Of a stretch of DNA of 64,000 bases, positions 36,853 through 46,791 are shown in pieces. Source of the DNA: Acinetobacter kanungonis (lineage in GTDB: Bacteria; Pseudomonadota; Gammaproteobacteria; Pseudomonadales; Moraxellaceae). Under the pieces are notes generated by a model that worked only from the letters and a program-made list of their open reading frames with translations, was not told the origin of the DNA and searched no databases. Where the stretch lies: contig NZ_JAACKC010000007.1 of assembly GCF_009939195.1 (NCBI RefSeq), forward strand, positions 62,001-126,000, given 5' to 3'. Position 1 is the first letter of the stretch, and every line of letters starts with the position of its first letter. The position numbers and the translations under genes are program-made.

Positions 36853-36942
36853 ATTTATAAAAATGAGTATGAAATTGCAATCGAAAATTTATGTGCTAGA
36901 AAGGTATTACTGTGCTAAAGAGCTCGATATGAAGGAAAAAAA

Positions 36943-36984
36943 TAAGAAAAAATCTCCCGTACTTTCATACAAGAGATTGTTTTT
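36943..36984 (-). terminator. Probable terminator after the DsbA-like gene
   Basis: On the minus strand AATCTC-xx-GTA pairs with TAC-xxx-GAGATT and is followed by a T-rich run (TTTTCTTATTTTTTT). It lies 16 nt or more beyond the stop of the isomerase-like gene. Confidence 0.6.
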
Positions 36985-37000
36985 AAAATTTGAATATCAT

Positions 37001-37594
37001 TTAAGCTGAAGTTAAGGCATGCTCTAAAAAGTGCAGATGATCGATTCCCCAGTAAATTTCATTTTGGTTAAACCACGTTGGCGCACCAAACACCCCACGT
37101 TGCACGGCTTCTTCTGTGACAGACTTTAATTGCTGCTTCACTTGTTCATCATCTAGCCAGTCTTGTACTTGCAGAAGATCCAAACCCAAATCTGACATCA
37201 GTTGTTTAAATTCTTGCGGATCATTCAGATTACGAGGTTCGCCAAACATGGCATTAAACACGCCAGTCAGTACAACCAGAAATTGATCTGGTTGATAGCG
37301 CTGTACAGCCGTCACCAAACGCATCAGTTGCAAGGTATTAATTGGAAAATAAGGATTCATCTGCATCGGAATCTGCCATAACTTTGACCATCGCTTTAAA
37401 TCATTCATGGCATACTGCGCCTTGGCAGGCACCGTCATTGGACTACTATTCCCTGTTGCTTTAAATACGCCACCCAAAAGCATCGGTTTCCAGATAATTT
37501 TGGCATGCTTTTCAGCTGTGATTTTCTGAATTCGATGAAAACCCATATAACTGTATGGACTGCCTAAATCAAAATAAAACTCAATACTTTGCAT
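37001..37594 (-). CDS. DsbA-family oxidoreductase, 2-hydroxychromene-2-carboxylate isomerase-like
   Basis: From the ATG at 37594 the product is 197 residues. It begins MQSIEFYFDLGSPYSYMGFH, where SPYSY replaces the CxxC of DsbA and corresponds to the catalytic serine region of HCCA isomerases (NahD type) and kappa-class GST relatives. The VFGAPTWFNQNEIYWGIDHL segment is the cis-proline region. It uses or resembles glutathione-dependent isomerisation. The natural substrate is unknown. It follows the SDR gene with a short gap and probably shares its promoter. Confidence 0.82.
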   Translation of the reverse strand: MQSIEFYFDLGSPYSYMGFHRIQKITAEKHAKIIWKPMLLGGVFKATGNSSPMTVPAKAQYAMNDLKRWSKLWQIPMQMNPYFPINTLQLMRLVTAVQRYQPDQFLVVLTGVFNAMFGEPRNLNDPQEFKQLMSDLGLDLLQVQDWLDDEQVKQQLKSVTEEAVQRGVFGAPTWFNQNEIYWGIDHLHFLEHALTSA

Positions 37595-37630
37595 TAAAAA
37601 CTCCCTCTTTATCATTTTGAAAATCGAATA

Positions 37631-38383
37631 TTACCAACGCTCAATCCATGGTCTTAAATCTAACTCATGTGTCCATGCATCACGCGGCTGATGCGCCAGA
37701 TGCCAATAATTTTCAGCGATGTGGGCTGGATTTAAGATTCCATCCTGCTCTTTCAGCGCATAGATTTCAGGTAAAGTCGTTTCAATAAAATCAGTATCAA
37801 TTGCCCCATCCACCACCACATGTGCAACATGAATATTCTTTGGTCCTAATTCTCGCGCCATACTTTGAGCCAATGCGCGTAAAGCATGCTTCGCCCCTGC
37901 AAACGCAGCAAAGTTGGCAGCTCCGCGCACGCCTGCCGTAGCCCCTGTAAAAATAATAGTCCCTTGCTCACGTTGTACCATCCTTTTTGCAACTTCACGT
38001 CCAACCAGAAAAGCACTAAAGCATGCCATTTCCCAAATTTTAAAATATTTACGTGCAGTTTCCTCTAAGATACTACACGGCACATTTGCCCCAATATTGA
38101 AGACCATCACTTCAATGGGTCCTATGCAACTTTCAATCTGCTCAATCAGCGCGATCACTTGTTCTTCTTCGCGTGCATCGGAAGCAAAACCATACGCTGT
38201 ACCACCATTTTGCTCAATTTCATCAATTAACGGCTGCAACTTTTCCGCATTACGTCTGGTCATACATGCGATATAGCCGCCACGTGCAAAGCGTTTGGCA
38301 ATTTCACCGCCTGTTGCATCACCTGCACCAATGATTAAAGCGATGCCTTTATGTGTGCTTATCTGTTCATTTCCTTGACTCAT
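37631..38383 (-). CDS. Short-chain dehydrogenase/reductase
   Basis: The 250-residue protein has the SDR nucleotide motif ALIIGAGDATGGEIAKRFA (a variant of TGxxxGxG) and an NIGAN-type motif. In the active-site region IFTGATAGVRG precedes AAFAGAKHALRALAQSMAREL. The usual YxxxK tyrosine is replaced by FAGAK, so the catalytic tyrosine is missing and activity may differ from the norm. It is divergent from a TetR gene with a palindrome between, and heads a two-gene unit with the isomerase-like gene. Confidence 0.84.
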   Translation of the reverse strand: MSQGNEQISTHKGIALIIGAGDATGGEIAKRFARGGYIACMTRRNAEKLQPLIDEIEQNGGTAYGFASDAREEEQVIALIEQIESCIGPIEVMVFNIGANVPCSILEETARKYFKIWEMACFSAFLVGREVAKRMVQREQGTIIFTGATAGVRGAANFAAFAGAKHALRALAQSMARELGPKNIHVAHVVVDGAIDTDFIETTLPEIYALKEQDGILNPAHIAENYWHLAHQPRDAWTHELDLRPWIERW

Positions 38384-38401
38384 TGTAGTTCTCTTTTTAA
38401 A

Positions 38402-38435
38402 TAACGATCGTTACTATAACGAATACTATGTTATA
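38402..38435. promoter_or_regulatory. Candidate TetR operators between SDR and TetR genes
   Basis: A perfect 12-bp palindrome TAACGATCGTTA (38402-38413) is followed by a second inverted repeat TATAAC-9 nt-GTTATA (38415-38420 and 38430-38435). Both lie between the divergent start codons at 38383 and 38474. Confidence 0.6.
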
Positions 38436-38473
38436 ATTTTCAAATCGTCAAACCTCATTCATGAGTCCTCGTT

Positions 38474-39028
38474 ATGCGATACAAGCCAGGCTACAAACAA
38501 GAAAAGCGCAAAGAACTACTTCAGATTAGTGGTCAACTTGCCAAACAACAAGGCTTTGCTGCGACTGGCGTTGATGGCTTTATGAAAGCAGCTGGCGTGA
38601 CCAGTGGTGCCTTTTATTCGCATTTTTCTTCTAAGCATGCGCTGTTAAAAGCACTGGTAGAAGCTGAACTGCAACAGAGTTTGGCAATGTGGCAAGAAAA
38701 TCCGCATGATGATCCTGCGGACTGGATTGATTTCGAACTGAATCGCTATCTAAATATGTCTCATGTTCAGCATGCCGACCGGGGCTGTGTATTACCAGCA
38801 CTTGCCAGTGAAGTAGCCCGCTCAGAAGACGATGTCAAACAGCTTTATCAGCAAGAGTTATTACGGGGTCATGCACTTTTTACTCGGCATTTAGGCTGTG
38901 AAATCAAAGCATGGGGCGTACTTTGCCAACTGGTAGGTGCAATAACCCTTGCACGCGGTATGACTGATGAAAGCCTACAAAAGCAAATCATTGAATCGAG
39001 CAAGACTTTTTTAAAAGCAAACCTTTGA
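38474..39028 (+). CDS. TetR-family transcriptional regulator
   Basis: The 184-residue protein has an N-terminal TetR helix-turn-helix (RKELLQISGQLAKQQGFAATGVDGFMKAAGVTSGAFYSHFSSKHALLKA) and a helical effector domain with HADRGCVLPALASEVA, similar to YcdC/NemR-like repressors that sense electrophiles. The cysteine in RGCVLPA is a possible sensor. It is divergent from the SDR/isomerase unit and presumably represses it and itself through the palindromes between them. Confidence 0.87.
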   Translation: MRYKPGYKQEKRKELLQISGQLAKQQGFAATGVDGFMKAAGVTSGAFYSHFSSKHALLKALVEAELQQSLAMWQENPHDDPADWIDFELNRYLNMSHVQHADRGCVLPALASEVARSEDDVKQLYQQELLRGHALFTRHLGCEIKAWGVLCQLVGAITLARGMTDESLQKQIIESSKTFLKANL

Positions 39029-39111
39029 GCTCAGGCTTAACTCCTTTCGAGTTTTAGGTTTTTTGGTATATATTCAAAACTAACTTGTCCATTCTTCATA
39101 ATTCAAAGTCT

Positions 39112-39825
39112 ATGAAAACCACTGCTCCCGATTTCCCTGAAACGATTTATGCTATTCAGCATCTTGCTTTTGAAGACTTAGGTGCACTAGAAGATACTTT
39201 TTATCAGCTTGGTTTTCGCGTGCGTTACGTAGAGGCAGGTGTTGATGATTTACGTAAAGCCCTAGAACATGAAGGACTTACGGTCATTTTAGGTGGTCCA
39301 ATTGGGGTCTACGAAACGGCAGACTATCCATTTCTTACCCAAGAGATTGAACTACTCAAGCAGCGCCTCGCACGTAATTTACCGACGCTCGGGATTTGTT
39401 TAGGCGCACAATTGATTGCTCATGCGCTCGGTGCCAAAGTCTATGCAGGCGCACAAAAGGAAATTGGCTGGAGCAGTTTGGAGATTAAACCTGTCGCCCA
39501 GAACCCGCTTGCATCACTTCAGGATACTCCAGTTTTACACTGGCACGGCGATACCTTTGATTTACCCGAACAGGCTGAACTTTTGGCAAGCTCTACACTC
39601 TATCCAAATCAAGCATTTAAAGTCGGTAATAATATTTTGGCGCTACAATTTCATATTGAGGTTACCGCAGACGCAATGGAAAAATGGTTGATTGGTCATA
39701 CCAGTGAACTTCGCCACGCCAAGATTGATATTCCAAGCCTACGTGCAGATAACCAACGCTTTGCAACAACCTTAGAACAACATTCTCCTCAAGTCTTACA
39801 GTTTTTCATGCAACACATTGAATAA
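39112..39825 (+). CDS. Class I glutamine amidotransferase-like protein
   Basis: The ATG at 39112 gives 237 residues; an upstream TTG is unlikely. The catalytic cysteine is in GICLGAQLIAHALGA (near residues 98-112), and LALQFHIEVTADAMEKWL supplies the His-Glu of the triad. The protein resembles stand-alone GMP-synthase-like glutamine amidotransferases rather than GuaA, since the synthetase domain is absent. The amide acceptor is unknown. It may hydrolyse glutamyl conjugates. It follows the TetR gene by 83 bp. Confidence 0.86.
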   Translation: MKTTAPDFPETIYAIQHLAFEDLGALEDTFYQLGFRVRYVEAGVDDLRKALEHEGLTVILGGPIGVYETADYPFLTQEIELLKQRLARNLPTLGICLGAQLIAHALGAKVYAGAQKEIGWSSLEIKPVAQNPLASLQDTPVLHWHGDTFDLPEQAELLASSTLYPNQAFKVGNNILALQFHIEVTADAMEKWLIGHTSELRHAKIDIPSLRADNQRFATTLEQHSPQVLQFFMQHIE

Positions 39826-39875
39826 GACCGCTCAATCAGATCGATCCACTATATCCCCCCAAAAGCAACGGACAT

Positions 39876-39904
39876 AAAAAAGGCACTCTCAATGAGTGCC
39901 TTTT
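39876..39904. terminator. Bidirectional rho-independent terminator
   Basis: The hairpin GGCACTC / GAGTGCC with a short loop is flanked by A-runs and T-runs, between the amidotransferase gene and the convergent yceI gene. Confidence 0.88.
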
Positions 39905-39930
39905 ACTTTCCCGAAGAAATCGTGGGGAGA

Positions 39931-40515
39931 TTATTTCTTCGCAGGAACTGACGCTTCAGTCGTAATGTTAACTGTAATCTTGTCACCTACATTTGGCACA
40001 TAAGCACCAACACCAAATGCTGAACGGTCAAACGAAGTCGTCGCATTGAAGCCAATTGACTGAAGTTTAGTCATCGGATGCTCACCTTGCTTGTTCATCA
40101 CCGCATCAAGCACAACAGGTTTAGTCACATCTTTAACCGTTAAGTTACCAGTAATTTTATATTGATTATTACCTAAAGATTCTACTTTCGTACTTTTGAA
40201 GGTAATGTTTGGATAATTGATGGCATCAAAGAATTCAGCTTTTTTCAAATGCTCATCTAATGCTTTTACATTGGTATTTAAGCTTGCCAATGGAATCGTC
40301 ACATTTACAGAAGAATTCGCAGGCTTGTCATTGTCAACGTTAATTGTGCCTTGAATATCGCTAAAGTTCGCAGATGGCGTAGAAAAACCAAAGTGACTCC
40401 AAGAGAACACCGTTGCCGTGTGTGTTGGATCAATTTGATATGCAACAGGTTTTGCCATAGAGAATGTTGCAACTGAAGCAACTGCCAAACCCAAAGTTAA
40501 TGTTTTGAAGTTCAT
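39931..40515 (-). CDS. yceI: YceI-family periplasmic lipid-binding-like protein
   Basis: The 194-residue precursor has a signal peptide (MNFKTLTLGLAVASVATFSMA) and then the YceI domain, starting KPVAYQIDPTHTATVFSWSHFGFSTPSA. Conserved YceI phrases are NVTIPLASLNTN and FDAINYPNITFKST. YceI proteins form lipocalin-like barrels that bind isoprenoids or amphiphiles in the periplasm. It has its own transcription unit with a 277-bp upstream gap. Confidence 0.92.
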   Translation of the reverse strand: MNFKTLTLGLAVASVATFSMAKPVAYQIDPTHTATVFSWSHFGFSTPSANFSDIQGTINVDNDKPANSSVNVTIPLASLNTNVKALDEHLKKAEFFDAINYPNITFKSTKVESLGNNQYKITGNLTVKDVTKPVVLDAVMNKQGEHPMTKLQSIGFNATTSFDRSAFGVGAYVPNVGDKITVNITTEASVPAKK

Positions 40516-40746
40516 GTGATTGTATCTCGTTTCAGAATGATTATTAGTGTATACCTTTGAAATTATAATTCACTGTTATGTATAAGACGATATGTTTCAA
40601 ATTTAGAACAGTTTAACGAATTAATATGATTCTGAATTTTAGTAGAACGATTGTGACAGATTACACAGTAAATGAATCGCTTGCATGCCATCTCTAATAA
40701 AGTTTTATCTGTTCTTATTGTTATGATTTATGAACTTTAAGCGCAT

Positions 40747-40774
40747 AAAAAACGCCTCATAGTGAGGCGTTTTA
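40747..40774 (-). terminator. Rho-independent terminator after tktA
   Basis: The hairpin ACGCCTCA / TGAGGCGT is flanked by A6 on the left, giving a T-run on the minus strand. It is 19 nt past the tktA stop. Confidence 0.9.
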
Positions 40775-40792
40775 TTATTTAGAAATAACTGA

Positions 40793-42781
40793 TTAAGCAG
40801 TCAATTCTTTAACCGCGTTCACAACCGCTTCAGTGGTAATACCAAAGAATTGGAACAAGTCTTTTGCTGGTGCAGATTCACCATATGTTGTCATACCGAT
40901 CACTTTGCCGTCTAAACCAACAAACTTCCACCAGTAGTCAACATGCGCTGCTTCTACCGCTACACGTGCACGGATATGAGCAGGTAAAACAGCTTCACGG
41001 TACGCAGCATCTTGCTTCATGAACTCTTCAGCACATGGCATAGAAACAACACGCACACCTTCTAATTGTGCATAAGCTTCCATTGCTAACGATACTTCAG
41101 AACCCGTTGCAATAATAATTGCTTTTAATTCGCCTTTTTCTTCAGCCAATACATAACCACCTTTTGCCACGTTCTCAATTTGCGCTTGAGTACGTGTTTG
41201 GAATGGTAAGTTTTGACGAGAGAAGATTAACGCAGAAGGACCTTCTTGACGAGACAGCGCAGACTTCCAAGAAACCGCAGTTTCAACGGTGTCTGCTGGA
41301 CGCCATGTATTTAGGTTTGGTGTACCACGTAAAGATGCAATTTGTTCAACAGGTTGGTGCGTTGGACCATCTTCACCTAAACCAATTGAGTCATGCGTAT
41401 ACACGTGAATTACGCGTTGTTTCATAAGTGCAGACATACGAACTGCATTACGTGCGTATTCCATAAACATAAGGAATGTAGCAACGTAAGGAATGAAACC
41501 ACCATGTAATGCAACACCATTCGCCATTGCAGTCATACCGAATTCACGTACGCCATAGTGCACATAGTTACCAGCAGGGTTATCTTGAACACCTTGGCAA
41601 CCTTTCCAAAGTGTTAAGTTAGAACCCGCCAAGTCAGCAGAACCACCCAATAGTTCAGGCAATAATGGACCAAATGCTTGTAAAGTATTTTGGCTTGCTT
41701 TACGCGTCGCAATTGTTTCTGCTTTAGCATTGGTATCTGCAATAAACGCATCTGCTTGCGCAAGGAATTCAGCTGGTAATTCACCTGAAAGGCGACGTTT
41801 TAACTCCGCTGCTTCAGTCGGATATTTAGCTGCATATTGAGCAAACAACGCATCCCAAGCCGCTTCAGATTCAGCACCTTTCGCCTTCGCATCCCAAGCT
41901 GCATAAACATCAGCAGGAATTTCAAATGGACCTTCCGTCCAGCCTAATGCTTCACGTGTTAATGCAATTTCATCATTACCCAGTGGTGCACCGTGGCAGT
42001 CTTCTTTACCTTGCTTGTTAGGCGAACCTAAACCAATAATTGTTTTACAAATAATGATGGTCGGTTTTTGAGTTTCCGCTTTCGCTTCTAAAGTTGCAGC
42101 GCGAATCGCATCGTTATCATGACCATCTACGCGAAGCACTTGCCAACCGTAAGATTTGAAACGTTGTTCTGTGTCGTCAGAGAACCAGCCTTCTACTTCA
42201 CCGTCAATTGAAATGCCGTTGTCGTCATAGTAAGCAATTAATTTACCTAGACCCAAAGTACCTGCAAGTGAACACACTTCGTGTGAAACACCTTCCATTA
42301 AACAGCCATCACCCAAGAAACAGTAAGTGAAGTGGTCAACAACAGTTAAGTCTTCTTTGTTGAACTGCGCCGCTAAAGTTTTTTCAGCCAATGCAAAGCC
42401 TACAGCATTTGCAATCCCCTGACCCAATGGACCAGTTGTGGTTTCAATACCAGGTGCATAGCCTAATTCAGGGTGACCTGGAGTTTTAGAATGAAGTTGA
42501 CGGAATACTTTTAAATCTTCAATTGAAAGCTCATAACCCGTTAAATGTAACAATGCATACTGAAGCATTGAACCATGACCATTCGACAATACAAAACGGT
42601 CACGGTTTGCCCATTGTGGATTCGTCGGGTTATGGTTTAGGAATTCGCGCCAAACGACGTCTGCAATATCTGCCATCCCCATTGGTGCACCTGGATGTCC
42701 TGAGTTGGCTTTTTGCACAGCATCCATAGCCAATACACGAATTGCATTTGCAACACGACGTTCGTTCAAAGGGGTTGTCAT
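40793..42781 (-). CDS. tktA: Transketolase
   Basis: Transketolase moves two-carbon units between sugar phosphates in the pentose phosphate pathway, using thiamine diphosphate. The 662-residue protein starts [20 protein letters not shown], followed by [14 protein letters not shown] with the catalytic histidine and the cofactor-binding [12 protein letters not shown]. The second TPP motif region is [19 protein letters not shown]. It is encoded alone, with its own terminator. Confidence 0.96.
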   Translation of the reverse strand: MTTPLNERRVANAIRVLAMDAVQKANSGHPGAPMGMADIADVVWREFLNHNPTNPQWANRDRFVLSNGHGSMLQYALLHLTGYELSIEDLKVFRQLHSKTPGHPELGYAPGIETTTGPLGQGIANAVGFALAEKTLAAQFNKEDLTVVDHFTYCFLGDGCLMEGVSHEVCSLAGTLGLGKLIAYYDDNGISIDGEVEGWFSDDTEQRFKSYGWQVLRVDGHDNDAIRAATLEAKAETQKPTIIICKTIIGLGSPNKQGKEDCHGAPLGNDEIALTREALGWTEGPFEIPADVYAAWDAKAKGAESEAAWDALFAQYAAKYPTEAAELKRRLSGELPAEFLAQADAFIADTNAKAETIATRKASQNTLQAFGPLLPELLGGSADLAGSNLTLWKGCQGVQDNPAGNYVHYGVREFGMTAMANGVALHGGFIPYVATFLMFMEYARNAVRMSALMKQRVIHVYTHDSIGLGEDGPTHQPVEQIASLRGTPNLNTWRPADTVETAVSWKSALSRQEGPSALIFSRQNLPFQTRTQAQIENVAKGGYVLAEEKGELKAIIIATGSEVSLAMEAYAQLEGVRVVSMPCAEEFMKQDAAYREAVLPAHIRARVAVEAAHVDYWWKFVGLDGKVIGMTTYGESAPAKDLFQFFGITTEAVVNAVKELTA

Positions 42782-43385
42782 AGATCAGAGTCCAATTAAA
42801 ACAATTTAAAGAAGATGAATATCACATTCAAAACTAGGCACTATTGTCTTAAAAAAAGCGGGATGGGTAAAGCCTTATACACAATTTTTCCCGACTAATT
42901 GCTACTTATGTGGACTTGTAGGCAGGGATATTTTAAGTTTTGATTTATGAGGACACGCCTATCTTTCTTGATAAATCATCCAACTCAACACAACATCCAT
43001 TGTGTCTGACCCACGAAAAGCTAAATCACTGCTTCTACATCAATATCTTGAATTGAATGTAGCTCAGCGCATAACTACAAAATAAAATTTTAAACCATGT
43101 TTTAATGAGCGTTTCAATAAGCATCCATTCAAGTGCAGGCAACCACTAGCTTTAAATAAAATCACTCGCATAAAGTGCTACATAATCCAAAATCCCTAAT
43201 CGTAAGCGCAAGTAATCCAGCGTCTTTTGATTTTTTAAGGATCAAAATGTTTTTAGCAATTTGCAGTGTAATGAATTCATCAACAACCAGATTCTGTAGT
43301 ATATTTCCATTAAGTATAAAAAATGACACTCTCATTCTGTATGAGAATAAATAGCCCGATAACGATATAACACTAGAGGTTTTTT
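42782..43385. other. 604-bp intergenic region upstream of outer-membrane protein gene
   Basis: The stretch is AT-rich with no credible open frame. It must contain the tktA promoter and the promoter of the plus-strand outer-membrane protein. A small inverted repeat, CTCAT-TCTGT-ATGAG (about 43331-43345), lies close to the latter's start. I see nothing else that can be named. Confidence 0.6.
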
Positions 43386-44186
43386 ATGAGATTAACTCCC
43401 CTTTATGCCATCGCCATATTCATGTTCGCAGGCAGTGTGATGGCAGCAGAAGAAACCACTGTAAATAGCAATACTGAAAAACTAGCGGACGATCCCACCA
43501 AAGTGACCACCAAACTTGGTGTCTCCTATGCTAATAATTTCGATTTTAATGATGACAACTATTCTTTTTCTGGCTCTTATGCCATCGGTCAGGCAAAAAA
43601 ACTCAATGCTCGTATCAATAGCGATGCCAGTGAATGGCGCATCGGTGGCTCGTGGCTCTTTCCGATTGGTATTGTGAATTTTAACTTTGGTAAAAGTGAA
43701 TATATCAATGGCGCGAACCAGACCAATTACAGTATTGGTACGTTTATGCCCTTAAGCTATTTTGGCTTTGAGCCTGCAGGAATTCAAATATTTCCTACAG
43801 CCGGTTATACCTATAATGATGGTGAATCCCCACGCTGTACCAACCCGAATGGTGAGTGTGCCAATTTATCAGATTTAGCCAGCATGCCCAATGCAGAAAG
43901 TGGCTTTAGCATGGTGGAAGTTTCTGGTAGTAGCGGCTATTTAGGTGCATTTGCCTTAAAACCATTTACTCCAGAACTCACAATGATGGGCTTTGCCGTG
44001 GGTAGCTACGGCTCAGAAAATGATGCGGGTGAAAACTATAAAGGTTACTTTGCTGGTTTAGGTCTGGGTTATTTGGTCCAGAAGCGTCATTCATTTAACG
44101 CCATGGCTTTCATGATGGATAACAATACCTATTTAAACAATCCTGATGAACGCTTAATTTTATCGTACACCTATCAGTTTAACTAA
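43386..44186 (+). CDS. Putative outer-membrane beta-barrel protein
   Basis: The 266-residue precursor has a signal peptide ending near GSVMAAEE. The mature part alternates polar and aromatic residues in beta-strand patterns (KLGVSYANNFDFNDDNYSFSGSY, SYGSENDAGENYKGYFAGLGLGY) and ends in LSYTYQFN, a C-terminus typical of outer-membrane barrels. A Cys-containing loop (RCTNPNGECANLS) may form a disulfide. I do not recognise a named family, and function is unknown. It is monocistronic, with good ribosome-binding sequence (AGAGG) before the ATG. Confidence 0.7.
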   Translation: MRLTPLYAIAIFMFAGSVMAAEETTVNSNTEKLADDPTKVTTKLGVSYANNFDFNDDNYSFSGSYAIGQAKKLNARINSDASEWRIGGSWLFPIGIVNFNFGKSEYINGANQTNYSIGTFMPLSYFGFEPAGIQIFPTAGYTYNDGESPRCTNPNGECANLSDLASMPNAESGFSMVEVSGSSGYLGAFALKPFTPELTMMGFAVGSYGSENDAGENYKGYFAGLGLGYLVQKRHSFNAMAFMMDNNTYLNNPDERLILSYTYQFN

Positions 44187-44760
44187 TTCAAAGTAGGCTT
44201 AAGCATGCCGCTTCACTAACCCGCATAATCTGACTGATTTGTTGCATATAACATCTCAGTCTTTTATGTGCCTTATAAACTTCTATCTTTTAGTCATCCT
44301 TTAGCTGCATATTGTGAAGGATCTAAATGGTTGGTAAAGAAAGCGCATAACCAACCCTTGAATAGAACTTATACCTCGATTACAGCATTGCAGTAAAAAT
44401 CCCTTAACCCTGAAGAAGAACTCCGTGCAAACGCCAAACACATTCAAACTGTTCTATTTTTAAATATAAATGAAAGATTAAGTTGCTATAACTGAACTTA
44501 AGGTTAGTCATTTGACTGGTTTGGAGTAAATAGACCATGATTTGTATCTTAAATAATTGCATCTAATTGTGTAATTTATCTACTCTAAATATTGAGTATA
44601 TTTATATTTATTCCTTCTTTATCAGTTTTATAGATGGTTATATCAAATAAAAAGTCATTGAATTGAAATAAATTCATCCTTTTTTATACAAGATGAGCTA
44701 GTCCTAAAGTCTAACTCGATGTAACATATTGCGTCTTTAAAATTAACTGTGATAGGACTT
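44187..44760. other. 574-bp AT-rich region upstream of metK
   Basis: No convincing open reading frame or known RNA gene is visible. I looked for an SAM-riboswitch or MetJ-box pattern and found neither. The ribosome-binding site AGGA (44753-44756) precedes the metK ATG. The metK promoter must be here but could not be placed with confidence. Confidence 0.6.
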
Positions 44761-45927
44761 ATGCGCGAGTACGCTGTATTTACTTCGGAATCTGTAAGCG
44801 AAGGCCATCCAGATAAAATGGCTGATCAAATCAGTGATGCTATCTTGGATGCAATCTTAAAAGAAGACCCATATGCGCGGGTTGCTTGTGAAACGCTTGT
44901 AAAAACGGGTGCTGTCGTACTTGCTGGCGAAATCACAACAACTGCTAATATCGACGTTGAAGCGGTTGTACGCCAAACTGTTAATGGTATTGGCTACCAC
45001 CACTCTGACTTAGGTTTTGATGGTTCGACTTGTGCCGTGATCAACATGATTGGTAAACAGTCACCTGAAATTGCTCAAGGTGTTGACCGCCAAAAGCCTG
45101 AAGATCAAGGTGCGGGTGACCAAGGCTTAATGTTTGGTTATGCGAGCCGTGAAACCGACGTACTTATGCCTGCACCAATTTCATATGCGCATCGCTTAAT
45201 GGAAAAGCAAGCTGAATTGCGTCGTAATGGCTCATTACCGTGGTTACGCCCAGATGCAAAAAGTCAGGTTACTTTTGCTTATGAAAATGGCAAACCAGTA
45301 CGTTTAGATGCTGTTGTATTGTCTACTCAACACGATCCTGAAATTTCTCAATCCAACTTAAAAGAAGCTGTGATTGAAGAAATCGTGAAGAAAATTATTC
45401 CTGCTGAAATGTTCCATGCGGACACCAAATTCCACATCAACCCAACAGGTATGTTTGTGATTGGCGGTCCTGTAGGTGACTGCGGTTTAACTGGTCGTAA
45501 AATCATTGTAGATACTTACGGTGGTATGGCGCGTCACGGTGGTGGTGCTTTCTCTGGTAAAGACCCATCTAAAGTTGACCGCTCTGCTGCTTATGCTGGT
45601 CGCTATGTTGCGAAAAACATTGTTGCTGCTGGCTTAGCAGACAAGTGTGAAATTCAAGTGTCTTATGCGATTGGTGTTGCAGAACCTACTTCTATTTCTA
45701 TCAACACTTTCAACACAGGCAAAGTGGCTGATGAATTGATTATTCAATTGGTTCGTGAACACTTTGACTTACGTCCATACGGCATTACTCGTATGCTCGA
45801 CCTGATTCAACCTATGTACAAGCAAACTGCTGCATATGGTCACTTTGGTCGTCAAGGTTCTGATACTGCATTTACTTGGGAAAAAACAGACAAAGTTGAA
45901 GCGCTTAAGTCTTCTGCTGGTCTCTAA
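44761..45927 (+). CDS. metK: S-adenosylmethionine synthetase
   Basis: MetK makes S-adenosylmethionine from methionine and ATP. The start ATG at 44761 gives 388 residues; a GTG four codons upstream is less likely. Hallmarks are [36 protein letters not shown], the phosphate loop [23 protein letters not shown] and [20 protein letters not shown]. It is followed by a strong terminator. Confidence 0.97.
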   Translation: MREYAVFTSESVSEGHPDKMADQISDAILDAILKEDPYARVACETLVKTGAVVLAGEITTTANIDVEAVVRQTVNGIGYHHSDLGFDGSTCAVINMIGKQSPEIAQGVDRQKPEDQGAGDQGLMFGYASRETDVLMPAPISYAHRLMEKQAELRRNGSLPWLRPDAKSQVTFAYENGKPVRLDAVVLSTQHDPEISQSNLKEAVIEEIVKKIIPAEMFHADTKFHINPTGMFVIGGPVGDCGLTGRKIIVDTYGGMARHGGGAFSGKDPSKVDRSAAYAGRYVAKNIVAAGLADKCEIQVSYAIGVAEPTSISINTFNTGKVADELIIQLVREHFDLRPYGITRMLDLIQPMYKQTAAYGHFGRQGSDTAFTWEKTDKVEALKSSAGL

Positions 45928-45939
45928 TCCTCCCTGTGT

Positions 45940-45969
45940 AAAAAAGCTCACTTCTGTGAGCTTTTTTAT
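45940..45969 (+). terminator. Rho-independent terminator after metK
   Basis: The hairpin AAAAAGCTCAC / GTGAGCTTTTTT has a TTCT tetraloop and lies 12 nt after the metK stop. Confidence 0.92.
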
Positions 45970-46276
45970 TGCTACTTGAAAATTATTTCTCATAACAAAA
46001 TATTTCAAGCATGCTAAACCTTGAGAAATAATCAAGTTACACATCATTGGTGACACGAGATAAAAATTGATTATAAATCCAATATTTAGCGCAATACAAT
46101 CACTCAAAAGCACGTCAAACTACTAACCTTCAGCCCCATTCCACAACTCAGAGCGATTTACAGATCAGCATAGAAATTAGGCAAAAAAAAGCATATAAAT
46201 AAAAAAATAGGTTTTTGCCCTTTAAAAAATTTAGCCTATCCCTATTAAATATTTATATGTTTACAGGAGTTGTCTC
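45970..46276. other. 307-bp intergenic region upstream of 67-residue protein
   Basis: It contains no coding frame I would support. A long A-rich run and TA-rich stretch (46180-46255) precede the ribosome-binding site AGGAG at 46265-46269 and probably hold the promoter of the next gene. Confidence 0.5.
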
Positions 46277-46480
46277 GTGAAGAAGGTTGTAAAAGCAAAA
46301 AATTTAATCGCATTTCGTATTTGGTTAGAAAAATTAGGTTACTCAGTCAAAACTCTCGCTGATGATCGTGGTTTTACTTTTAGTTTTAAAAAAGAATATG
46401 GTTTAGTTACTTGTGATTTAGCAGGTAATTCGTTGGCTATGCAGCTTGGCGAAGAGTTTGAAGATCACTTAAAAGCTTAA
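46277..46480 (+). CDS. Small conserved-looking hypothetical protein (67 residues)
   Basis: The product starts MKKVVKAKNLIAFRIWLEKLGYSVKTL and ends QLGEEFEDHLKA. It is basic at the N-terminus, acidic at the C-terminus, and shows no signal peptide or known domain. It has a strong AGGAG ribosome-binding site (46265-46269) and its own terminator, which argue that it is a real, expressed gene. The predicted shape (helix then two or three strands then helix) is compatible with a small alpha/beta domain. Function unknown. Confidence 0.72.
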   Translation: MKKVVKAKNLIAFRIWLEKLGYSVKTLADDRGFTFSFKKEYGLVTCDLAGNSLAMQLGEEFEDHLKA

Positions 46481-46546
46481 CAATAAAAGCAATTCAATAG
46501 CTTGTACACGTATTCACAGTTCATCGAGTCGCTATTCCTATATTTT

Positions 46547-46568
46547 AAGCCCTTCGGGGCTTTTTTTA
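46547..46568 (+). terminator. Rho-independent terminator after small hypothetical gene
   Basis: AAGCCC-TTCG-GGGCTTTTTTT is a short, stable tetraloop hairpin with a strong T-run. Confidence 0.9.
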
Positions 46569-46743
46569 TTGTTGATCGATGAGAAATCTAGTTTTATCAG
46601 CTTCATCAAAATCTTTAGTCAACAAAGACCACGAATAACTCAGCCAACCCCTTACCTTTTAACAAGCACAACAAGATCATCAAAAGCATCTAGATGATGT
46701 TTCATATTGACAGGCATTTTTGAATTTCACTTTTCTCTAGACG

Positions 46744-46768
46744 AAAAAAAACAAGGTGTTAACCTTGC
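46744..46768 (-). terminator. Rho-independent terminator of the tRNA operon
   Basis: On the minus strand the hairpin CAAGGT / ACCTTG is followed by eight T residues, 24 nt beyond the last tRNA. Confidence 0.85.
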
Positions 46769-46791
46769 TTTAATCTTCCCAGTTCATTAAG

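Larger units (their letters stand above)
46481..46791. other. 311-bp region between small protein gene and tRNA operon
   Basis: It holds the terminator of the small protein gene (46547-46568) and, on the opposite strand, the tRNA operon terminator (46744-46768). The remaining 170 bp contain no feature I can support. Confidence 0.6.

Noticed and set aside
44187..44760. Possible SAM riboswitch or MetJ site upstream of metK.
   Set aside because: No recognisable SAM-aptamer core or AGACGTCT-type repeats were seen; the region stays unassigned.
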